DNA from: Massilia aquatica
GTDB taxonomy: Bacteria; Pseudomonadota; Gammaproteobacteria; Burkholderiales; Burkholderiaceae_D
DNA length: 64,000 nt
Assembly: GCF_011682045.1 (NCBI RefSeq)
Contig: NZ_VVIW01000012.1
Location: 124,001 to 188,000 of the forward strand
Direction: 5' to 3'
A model generated the notes under the pieces. That model worked only from the letters and a program-made list of their open reading frames with translations. It was not told the DNA's origin and made no database searches. A program made the translations under genes and the position numbers. Positions 57,659 through 64,000 of the stretch are shown here, one piece after another (the first letter of the stretch is position 1; each line of letters starts with the position of its first letter).

Positions 57659-59722
57659 TCAGGCCTGCTTGTCTGACATTGGCCGAATCAACTTACCATC
57701 CCACTCGATGAGCTCATAGGCAACTCCCGCGGTGGACACCTGAAAAGCCTCCTCCAGTTCATCAAACGACGCCGCAGCGATAGCCTGTAGTCCTTTCTCC
57801 CCAGCCAGAAGCTGAAGCAATGCGTGTTGGCTCTCTGCTCTCATCGCGTGTTGGCCGGGCTCATCGAAAATAAGAACACCAAGGTGATTCCCATGAAAAT
57901 TTGGATTCGACGACGTTTGATAGAGTGCAAGCAAATAGCTCCAGATAAGACGAACGAAGTCGCTGGCGCTTGAATCACTTTTAATGTCGGACTTGCGCGG
58001 GTCCTTGATGATTTCTCGAAGTTCAAGCTGAGACAATCCAGGAACCAAATTCTCCCGACTAATTTCAATGTCTTCTATAGGAGCACTCTTGTATCCAAAC
58101 GAACCCGCGTTTGCCCTAAAATTAATCTCGAATGCGCGAATTCGAACTTCGTCCTTACCTGAGTACGCACTTTGCGGTAATGCCTTGCGGGCAAGTAGGT
58201 TAGACTTAAAACGCACCAAGAGCGCGTCCAATTCACCGACTACCTCGAGGGCCGTTCTTCGTAAGACGTCCAATGCTGAAATCTCGATTTCTATTTGAAC
58301 TTGCCGTCGAACGAGAGCTTTGGACTGCAAGGCACCAGAACTCAAATCTCCACGCAGTGCTGCCAAATAGTCGTGCTTCCCAGCCAGCCGAATGGAGAGT
58401 TCTGACGCGCGAAGTTCGTCAGAACCGATAGCGTCTTGCAAGCCCGCCACCTGCCTTCGCAGCATACGGCTTTGGCTCTCTAGGTAAGCAATATTCGTCA
58501 CAATATCCATCTGAGGACCAGTCGTCATGTCAGCTAATAAATTGTCTTCAACGGTCTGATGGCATGTCGGGCAATGGCCGGTTGCAACCTCTATATCTAG
58601 TTTGGCTCCCAGAGTGCGAAGTTTCGCTGCAGTCCTGTTTTTCTCCAGGTCTTCGAGATTCTCGTCAAGAAGTCTCTGATACTCATTCAACGAGGCCCGA
58701 TTCATTCCCACGACTGAACTCGACCGCTCGTACAAAACTGAGAGTTCTCGGAGTTCTGTCGTGACTTTGTCGATTTCCTGAACAGTAGCCTCACCTGTAC
58801 TTTTTACGGATTCTTCAGCCCGGCGCGACAAGGTTTCATACTCTTCGTTCAGCTGTTGTTGATACTCTTCTAGGGGCGTGGCCGTCGTACCAATTCGTAT
58901 CACCCCTACCGCATCCTTTTCAAAGCCGAGAGCCGGGCCAAGCGGCAGGTTCTCCACCAAGAAACCCTGGCGATTCGCCGCGCTCTTTAATTCGTCAGTG
59001 CCCCTCCGCCATTTGCTGGCAATATCAACCGATTCGACGTTCAGGCGACTCCGTTCAACATTTGTTTCGAATACGTCCAATCCAAGTATGAACTCCGCAA
59101 CCCGAGTGCGGGCATCGCGGATACCAAAAAATGGGATGTTTGCGATGTAGTCAGTCCAACCTCGCTTCTGCTCAATGGCCAGTGCCGCAAAAATAGTTTG
59201 CAAATACAGTTTGGTATCCGTTCCACTTGTTCGGGCCACTTTGGGAAGGGTGAGGCCCAAGAATTTTTCCAAATAGCGATGAAAGCCTTCGCTCAGTTGC
59301 GCTCCGCCAGGGTCATGCAAATATGTGGGCCGAGGTACCCCTATCGCCGCCGCCTCAGTTAAATGTGCACCATTGAAAATCTCAACTAACTTGGTACTAC
59401 GTGTACTGTCTTTAATAGCCCGCCGAATGGTCACGACTGTCCCAACTTTGTTCTCGATTTCCACCAATATTTCGGAGGACGAAATCGGTATCTTTGCGCC
59501 ACAATGCTCAACATAGTCCTTCACCGCGTAAGGAAGGAATTTCTCGCCCTTTCCTCCGACGATTTCTTCCATTCCTAGTGAGTACAACAATGAATTAACC
59601 AATGTGCTCTTGCCGCCTGAATTTCCTGCGCGAATAATAGTGAGATTTCTGCCGAATTTGAACGAAAATCCAAATAGCCCCTGAGCAGTGTTAGCGTGGA
59701 AACGAACTCCTCGAATAATCAT
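57659..59722 (-). CDS. SMC/Rad50-like ATPase of an ABC three-component-type system
   Basis: A 687-residue ATPase. The Walker A GNSGGKST (33-40) follows an N-terminal strand, a central coiled coil (about 285-500) carries a zinc-hook-like CPTC (384-387), and Walker B VLIFDEP (616-622) is near the C-terminus. SDSSASDFVRLIWSYLLAL (582-600) occupies the ABC signature position. It resembles the large subunit of the ABC-3C conflict systems. The start at 59722 overlaps the stop of the upstream gene (ATGA). Last gene of a four-gene operon. Confidence 0.75.
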   Translation of the reverse strand: MIIRGVRFHANTAQGLFGFSFKFGRNLTIIRAGNSGGKSTLVNSLLYSLGMEEIVGGKGEKFLPYAVKDYVEHCGAKIPISSSEILVEIENKVGTVVTIRRAIKDSTRSTKLVEIFNGAHLTEAAAIGVPRPTYLHDPGGAQLSEGFHRYLEKFLGLTLPKVARTSGTDTKLYLQTIFAALAIEQKRGWTDYIANIPFFGIRDARTRVAEFILGLDVFETNVERSRLNVESVDIASKWRRGTDELKSAANRQGFLVENLPLGPALGFEKDAVGVIRIGTTATPLEEYQQQLNEEYETLSRRAEESVKSTGEATVQEIDKVTTELRELSVLYERSSSVVGMNRASLNEYQRLLDENLEDLEKNRTAAKLRTLGAKLDIEVATGHCPTCHQTVEDNLLADMTTGPQMDIVTNIAYLESQSRMLRRQVAGLQDAIGSDELRASELSIRLAGKHDYLAALRGDLSSGALQSKALVRRQVQIEIEISALDVLRRTALEVVGELDALLVRFKSNLLARKALPQSAYSGKDEVRIRAFEINFRANAGSFGYKSAPIEDIEISRENLVPGLSQLELREIIKDPRKSDIKSDSSASDFVRLIWSYLLALYQTSSNPNFHGNHLGVLIFDEPGQHAMRAESQHALLQLLAGEKGLQAIAAASFDELEEAFQVSTAGVAYELIEWDGKLIRPMSDKQA

Positions 59723-60180
59723 GATTTCTCCCATCCGCTAGCTACTTTTTCAACCATAGCTTCTGTCACTCCCTTACCGATTTGTCGCAGAAAATTCTTT
59801 TCCCCTACAAACACCTCTTCATCTTTCGTCAGCAATTGGACGAAGTCCTTCCCGCTCTCGCTGATGCCGTACCCGGTGGAGGTCTCTTCAATCAGTTCTT
59901 CAGAGATTGCGAAACGAATAGCTATTGCGAGTGCAGGGTCAAACCCCCACGCTTCTACCGCAAGTCGTTTGCTCTTTGATGCGGTAATCAACTGCACCTG
60001 TCGTTCTGGCCGTTTCAACGCCCAATTGAGTAGATGGAGCCTTGCCAACCTTGATTTTCCTCCATGCGAGGCAATTTGCAGAATTAATAAGGTCTGTCCA
60101 ATTTTATACAATGGTCTGTGCTCCGGAAGCACTGGCGAAGGACGCCGACGAAAACGAAGCTTGCTAACCCGTTCAGTCAT
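59719..60180 (-). CDS. ABC three-component system middle component (winged-helix-like)
   Basis: A 153-residue protein. YKIGQTLLILQIASHGGKSR, ARLHLLNWALK and FAISEELIEETSTGYGISES look like a small winged-helix fold and match the middle-component type of ABC-3C systems. The start at 60180 (MTERVSKLRF) overlaps the stop of the nuclease-like gene by eight bases; a longer upstream reading would overlap it by 97. It probably bridges the effector and the ATPase. Confidence 0.65.
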   Translation of the reverse strand: MTERVSKLRFRRRPSPVLPEHRPLYKIGQTLLILQIASHGGKSRLARLHLLNWALKRPERQVQLITASKSKRLAVEAWGFDPALAIAIRFAISEELIEETSTGYGISESGKDFVQLLTKDEEVFVGEKNFLRQIGKGVTEAMVEKVASGWEKS

Positions 60181-61099
60181 AGTCGAGCTCGCAGATAGCC
60201 AGCCAACGAGCAACCATATGTCGAGCGACCGCGCTCGCCATGGTTGAGTCAATTCCTGGAGAAAGTTCATTTACAATTCGAATTTCAAGCGTCTCTCTGA
60301 CCTTAGTAGTCAAAGCTTCAGCACTACCCTCCCACGTGTCAGAAGTCAGCACTACATAGTTCTCGAACTCGTTAATTAAGCGAACTAATCGCGAAAAAAT
60401 CGCAGGAGCCCTTGACTCTATTCGACGTAGAAGTCCATCGGCGCCAAGAAATTCTTCAAGCGTGCGCTGGTGCATCCTTTGCACACGCTCGTTAAAATCT
60501 ACCAAGGTCGTTTTGTGGGCCAGTCGCTTTTCGCTTTTTCGGCGAACGTTCTCTTCGTAGTCTTCGCGTTCCCCATTCAACTCCGGAAGCGCTGGCGCAA
60601 CGTCATCGAAAATCAGGCTTTGCCCGAGTGATGCGCGAATCGTATTCATTTCGACGATAAAATCGTCGCCGTCAAACACAAGTACTGTGAAATCGCTTGA
60701 AATGAAAGGTAGACCCCAACTTCGAACTTCTAGCTCCTTCGTCCTAGCATGAGCGATGAGAGCGTGGCGATTAAATTCCGGCGTGACCAGAACCCAATGG
60801 TTAAGTACAGTGGTGCCAATATAGCGCGGTATTTGGTCCTTATAGAAGTGAAGCTTTCCTAGGTCCGCCGTGATTTTATCTCGTTGTTTTTCGTAGAGTT
60901 CAGAACGCTCATAGTGCGTATTGGGGCAGTAGCACTGGAAGCCCCATCCGCTCTTGAGCGTAAATCCTTCAAGCCCGAAGTCACCAGGCGACGCAGGGAT
61001 GGGCTGGTAGTCTTCAACTTTATATTTTTGTTTGAAGATTTGTTGGCATAAGGCCTCCCAACTACCACCATCGAAAGGGCCGAACCTGGAATTAAACAT
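60173..61099 (-). CDS. PD-(D/E)xK-like nuclease/effector of the three-component system
   Basis: A 308-residue protein. The N-terminal third (GSWEALCQQIFKQKYKVEDY, then SPGDFGLEGFTLKSGWGFQC) has the D-x(n)-Q layout of Mrr-like restriction-endonuclease domains, in which the usual E-x-K can be Q-x-(K/Y). Residues about 190-300 are helical. It overlaps the gene before it (ATGTTTAA) and the one after it. A DNA-cleaving effector controlled by the ATPase is the inferred role. Confidence 0.6.
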   Translation of the reverse strand: MFNSRFGPFDGGSWEALCQQIFKQKYKVEDYQPIPASPGDFGLEGFTLKSGWGFQCYCPNTHYERSELYEKQRDKITADLGKLHFYKDQIPRYIGTTVLNHWVLVTPEFNRHALIAHARTKELEVRSWGLPFISSDFTVLVFDGDDFIVEMNTIRASLGQSLIFDDVAPALPELNGEREDYEENVRRKSEKRLAHKTTLVDFNERVQRMHQRTLEEFLGADGLLRRIESRAPAIFSRLVRLINEFENYVVLTSDTWEGSAEALTTKVRETLEIRIVNELSPGIDSTMASAVARHMVARWLAICELDYD

Positions 61100-61406
61100 C
61101 TGACAACACCCAAACAGGATTCATAGAAAAGTTCATGCGAATGCTGTGTTTGACGGCTGCCAACAACTTTGTGGCACTTCTCGAAACCGCATTTCTAGCC
61201 TTAGACGCAACGCTCGACGGCGCCTGGGCAGCATCACCCACATCTTTATCCGTCGACTTTCCTAATTCGAGCGCAGAGTGGCCAGCTTTTTCAGCGGAAG
61301 TCTTAGCTGCGGCGGGCGAGGCGTCCACCGCCGCGGATACGGCCGCAGCTGCTGAGCCAACGGTGTCGCCCACGCCTTTGACAAACCCGGAGAGTGTGCT
61401 TTCCAT
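61092..61406 (-). CDS. Small Ala/Ser-rich protein, first gene of the island operon
   Basis: A 104-residue low-complexity protein (GFVKGVGDTVGSAAAAVSAA, SKARNAVSRSATKLLAAVKH) with a glycine/alanine amphipathic N-terminal helix. No family is recognised. Its stop overlaps the next start by eight bases, so it belongs to the same translation unit. The start at 61406 is preferred; an earlier ATG at 61436 is possible. It may be an accessory, lipid-interacting or regulatory component. Confidence 0.5.
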   Translation of the reverse strand: MESTLSGFVKGVGDTVGSAAAAVSAAVDASPAAAKTSAEKAGHSALELGKSTDKDVGDAAQAPSSVASKARNAVSRSATKLLAAVKHSIRMNFSMNPVWVLSDV

Positions 61407-61542
61407 AAATTCCCAGTTTTGGTAATAATGATGCATGTTTGGTGGCATGCTATCGCCAGTCTAAACATCGAACATGAAAATGTCCATTAGGCAATTTTAT
61501 TGCAATAGCTGGAAGGCGACACAAACACTATAGGAAAAAGCT

Positions 61543-62757
61543 GTGATTTGGGAAACGACACGTTTCGAGCGACAAAAACTCTTTGACGAGGTCTGGACTA
61601 CGCCAGTGACAAAGCTGGCCAAGGGCTACGGATTGTCCGATGTGGGCCTCCGGAAAATCTGCGTAGCGCTGGACGTCCCGTTGCCACCAAGAGGTTATTG
61701 GCAAAAGCTCGCTGCCGGCAAGACGATTCCGAAACCTGTGCTGCAAGAGACAACCGCCAAGACCTCCTATGCGCGCTCGATGTACGTAGCCGAGGTCGAC
61801 GAGGTGCTGGAAGAGCGCGTCGCGCAGGCCCGAGATGCTACACTGGATACCGCAGCCCTAACGGCACCGGACTACTCCCCGCCCCTCGACCCGACAGGTC
61901 TTTCTTCTCAGGCAAAGCTAGTCGTCCGGGCTATGAAGAGCACCAAGCTTGACGAGGGCGCTCTCACGTCAGTGGGCGTGACCTGGGCCGATATCTCAGT
62001 CTCTCCAGTACTGAAAGAACGTGCCATTTTTCTAGTCGATAGACTCGCCCACGAGCTGGAGGTCCTGGGCGCAAAATTTGAAAACACCCACCCGCCTTTG
62101 CCGCCGCTTCGGCGCGGAATGCGCCGCGAAGCCGGCAGTAAGCGGAACTGCTTTACGTTGCATGGGCAACGCTATTTCGTCCGCATTCAAGAACGAATCA
62201 CGCAGGAGCTGGTACCGCCACCGCCTCCAAAGCCCCTGCGCGCCGGGGCGCGCCAGCCAGCGTGGGAATACCGCCCGCTTGAGTATCGCTATATCCCAAC
62301 AGGAAAGGTATTCGCGTCCATCGTCGACGCTTCGACCTACTACGAAACCTACAAAGTCGAGGACACCGTGCGTGGCACGATTGAGGTCAAGATAAGAAAG
62401 GCAGTGCGCTGGGTTGATGCCGCAGCCCTTCGTCACAATGTCGAGAAAGAAGTGCGGGTCGAGCGCGAGGCGGTCCGTCGCCGTAAATCGCAGGAGTGGG
62501 ATGTCGCGAAGGCGAACAAGGACGCGCTGCTGGCGACGCTTGCTGGGTTCGAGAAGATGGCAAAGGACCTGGACCGCGCACGGTCCCTTCGCCGCTTCAT
62601 AGACGAGATAGCGGCGAGCAAAGCGGCGCCGGCGGAGCTCATTGGTAGCCTGAAGTTGATGGCATTGATGGCAGACTGGCTGGACCCGCTCGTGAAAGCA
62701 AGTTGGCCGGAGGTCGATGGCGTTGACGACAGGAATCCGCACGGTGGTCTATGGTAG
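61543..62757 (+). CDS. Hypothetical island protein with N-terminal HTH-like motif
   Basis: A 404-residue protein starting at GTG 61543 behind TAGGA. Residues about 8-60 (RQKLFDEVWTTPVTKLAKGY, then SDVGLRKICVALDVPLPPRG) match a recurrent island family with a helix-turn-helix-like N-terminus followed by PPRGYWQKLAAGK. The C-terminal half is coiled coil (REAVRRRKSQEWDVAKANKD). Divergent from the three-component operon; a regulator or DNA-binding function is inferred only. Confidence 0.6.
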   Translation: MIWETTRFERQKLFDEVWTTPVTKLAKGYGLSDVGLRKICVALDVPLPPRGYWQKLAAGKTIPKPVLQETTAKTSYARSMYVAEVDEVLEERVAQARDATLDTAALTAPDYSPPLDPTGLSSQAKLVVRAMKSTKLDEGALTSVGVTWADISVSPVLKERAIFLVDRLAHELEVLGAKFENTHPPLPPLRRGMRREAGSKRNCFTLHGQRYFVRIQERITQELVPPPPPKPLRAGARQPAWEYRPLEYRYIPTGKVFASIVDASTYYETYKVEDTVRGTIEVKIRKAVRWVDAAALRHNVEKEVRVEREAVRRRKSQEWDVAKANKDALLATLAGFEKMAKDLDRARSLRRFIDEIAASKAAPAELIGSLKLMALMADWLDPLVKASWPEVDGVDDRNPHGGLW

Positions 62758-62833
62758 GGCTGTATAACTCACCTATATTGCTAAAAACCCAAGTTCAAAT
62801 ATGTGCCATAGATAGAAGTTGTTATAATTTCCT

Positions 62834-63244
62834 ATGGACTCGAAAATCGCCAGTGCCGAACGCCACGAGTTCTGTGAGCGTCTCATAGCAGCCGTCGTCA
62901 AGGCCGGCTGCACGCCCTCGCCCACTGCATTTGCGCGTGAATTCAATCTTCGAGCTGACGGAGCCGCGGTGACAGTCCATGCGGCGAGAAAGTGGCTCGT
63001 AGGAGATGCGTTTCCAACCCAAGAACGCTTGCATGTATTGGCACGTTGGTTGAACGTCTCGCCGCAGTGGCTACGGTTCGGCGAAAGTTCGGAGGGAACC
63101 AGATTCGCCGCGAACGACACCACGATGATTCCGCATGACGAGGTTGTGCTGCTCGGAGATTTTCGTCGACTTGATGAACGCTCCCAAGCGGTCGTGAGAG
63201 ATGTTATTGCTTCTCTGTTGCGCCACAATTCCCTGAGAAGTTAG
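62834..63244 (+). CDS. XRE-type phage-like transcriptional regulator
   Basis: A 136-residue protein with a helix-turn-helix in the N-terminal half: FAREFNLRADGAAVTVHAAR, then KWLVGDAFPTQERLHVLARW and VSPQWLRFGES. AARKWL with WLNVSPQWL is typical of phage and island repressors in Burkholderiales. No peptidase domain follows; the C-terminus is helical. It may control the island genes around it. Confidence 0.75.
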   Translation: MDSKIASAERHEFCERLIAAVVKAGCTPSPTAFAREFNLRADGAAVTVHAARKWLVGDAFPTQERLHVLARWLNVSPQWLRFGESSEGTRFAANDTTMIPHDEVVLLGDFRRLDERSQAVVRDVIASLLRHNSLRS

Positions 63245-63276
63245 TGTCCTTCGTGTGAAGCCCTGGCCACTCGCAT

Positions 63277-63615
63277 CTACGCGACTTCGAACGGACCAAC
63301 CTGCATAGGCAATCCTTCTCTTGTATGGCTGGGTTGCAGCCACCATTCGTTTTTTTGGCTTGACCAACCACACTGCGGTACCATTTGCCGACGCTTGACA
63401 TGGGAGGCTGCGTCACGCCGAATTTCAAACTGCCCTGATTTCATCAAACCCTGTCGCCACCTCTTGCAGCCATAGCAAGCCGGCGTTTGGTCGCGGTTTG
63501 CCCGCATGACGAAATTAATAGCAGCATCGAGGTAGGTCCAGCCCTTCACGCTGCAGGCGTTTTCTGCATCCCTTAACGCAACGAGACCCAACCTTTCTCT
63601 AATTTTCTCTGGCAT
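63277..63615 (-). CDS. Hypothetical Cys-containing protein
   Basis: A 112-residue reading that converges with the XRE-type gene. It has a helical N-terminus (PEKIRERLGLVALRDAENAC, TYLDAAINFVMRANRD), a CYGC motif and a C-terminal QCGWSSQKNEWWLQ. It looks protein-like but I know no family. No clear ribosome site precedes the ATG, so it is uncertain. Confidence 0.4.
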   Translation of the reverse strand: MPEKIRERLGLVALRDAENACSVKGWTYLDAAINFVMRANRDQTPACYGCKRWRQGLMKSGQFEIRRDAASHVKRRQMVPQCGWSSQKNEWWLQPSHTREGLPMQVGPFEVA

Positions 63616-64000
63616 GGCGCCACGCTGTGACCGTGTTACGGTGTTACCGCTTTACGGGGTTACTGCGTCTACGAAGCGCACGTGTGCAATTCCGGCGACA
63701 AAATCCCGAAAGAGTCTTTCTGTCTTTCTGTCTTTCTGTCTTTCTGTCTTTCTATCATCGCGGCGCGAGACGCGCCACTCTCACCGCCATGAACACCGGT
63801 AACCTTTGATTTGTCATGCTGCTTCCGATTCGGCTTAAAGTGCCCACAGCACGCGCTGGCTGGCAAATCAGGTTCACTCACCGTCCACCTGGCGGAGCCG
63901 CCGAACACCGTCAAAGGCGCCATGCTTAAAATAAGCCAGACTCCTCCTAGGTGCAGTCAGTCAATGCGTGCCCTCCTTACTCCTGCCACGAACACTCCGC
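63616..64000. other. 385-bp terminal stretch without a gene
   Basis: No coding region is supported. It contains several TTAC-containing repeats (63630-63665) and five tandem copies of an 8-bp pyrimidine-rich unit (63715-63754). The stretch is the last part of the window; an island gene start beyond it cannot be excluded. Confidence 0.5.
63715..63754. repeat. Five tandem copies of TCTTTCTG
   Basis: Four exact copies of TCTTTCTG are followed by TCTTTCTA. The 8-bp unit is not a multiple of three, so changes in copy number would shift any frame crossing it; here it lies in apparently non-coding island DNA. Confidence 0.85.

Noticed and set aside
63614-63809. Plus-strand reading frames across the octanucleotide repeat
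   Set aside because: They are driven by the repeat itself (Leu/Ser/Phe runs) and have no ribosome site.

Overview
The window is GC-rich chromosomal DNA from a betaproteobacterium of the order Burkholderiales. Family Oxalobacteraceae (Massilia, Telluria or Janthinobacterium-like) is most likely. The evidence is gene content and order: rsmB-DUF4390-ntrY-ntrX, mreBCD-mrdA-rodA-rlpA opposite gatCAB, a DUF3567 protein, and the block comM ... ubiK / torF-glnK-amtB / gshA-gshB-EIIA-ptsH-ptsI. The genus is inferred, not proven. No rRNA, tRNA, CRISPR array, transposase or integrase gene was seen.

Layout. 1-5.4 kb: the 3' part of metH, an SPW membrane protein, an EAL-HDOD signalling protein, a class II glutamine amidotransferase and DUF3567. 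5.4-11 kb (minus strand): rsmB, DUF4390, the NtrY/NtrX-like two-component pair and a degenerate CobW-like protein. 11.4-17.7 kb (plus): argS, a SPOR protein, dsbA, an SDR, birA, coaX and a second SPOR-like protein. 17.8-24.8 kb (minus): the elongasome operon mreB-mreC-mreD-mrdA-rodA-rlpA. 25-28.5 kb (plus): gatCAB. 28.5-31.1 kb is accessory: a broken SMI1/KNR4 gene, an endonuclease V-like gene, and two tandem copies of a HEPN-plus-partner two-gene module, one of whose partner genes is split by a frameshift at a canonical slippery heptamer. 31.1-36.4 kb: pyrE, exodeoxyribonuclease III, a pseudouridine synthase, an M48 protease and metX-metW. 36.5-42.2 kb (minus): gshA, an orphan Imm7-like gene, gshB and the PTS phosphorelay EIIA-HPr-EI. 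42.4-44.5 kb: a 711-residue effector-like protein of unknown function. 44.7-47.4 kb: torF-glnK-amtB behind a sigma-54 promoter with two NtrC-type upstream sites. 47.6-55.3 kb: ubiK, a SUKH-domain protein, hpf, terC, a serine hydrolase, an SRPBCC protein and several hypotheticals.

At about 55,862 the comM gene stops after 92 codons and the sequence turns into lower-GC DNA that runs to the end of the window. The first gene there, an hsdM, is cut at the same base. The foreign segment carries a compact four-gene operon: a small Ala-rich protein, a PD-(D/E)xK-like nuclease, a small winged-helix-like protein and an SMC/Rad50-like ATPase with a CPxC hook. It resembles the ABC-three-component (ABC-3C) conflict systems and is the best candidate here for a poorly characterised defence system. 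A divergent regulator-like gene and an XRE-type regulator accompany it.

Intergenic DNA holds several structured elements: a 178-bp element with perfect 26-bp terminal inverted repeats (11,160), an 80-bp REPIN-like hairpin (36,408), and a 168-bp imperfect palindrome that contains the stop codon of the preceding gene (48,589).
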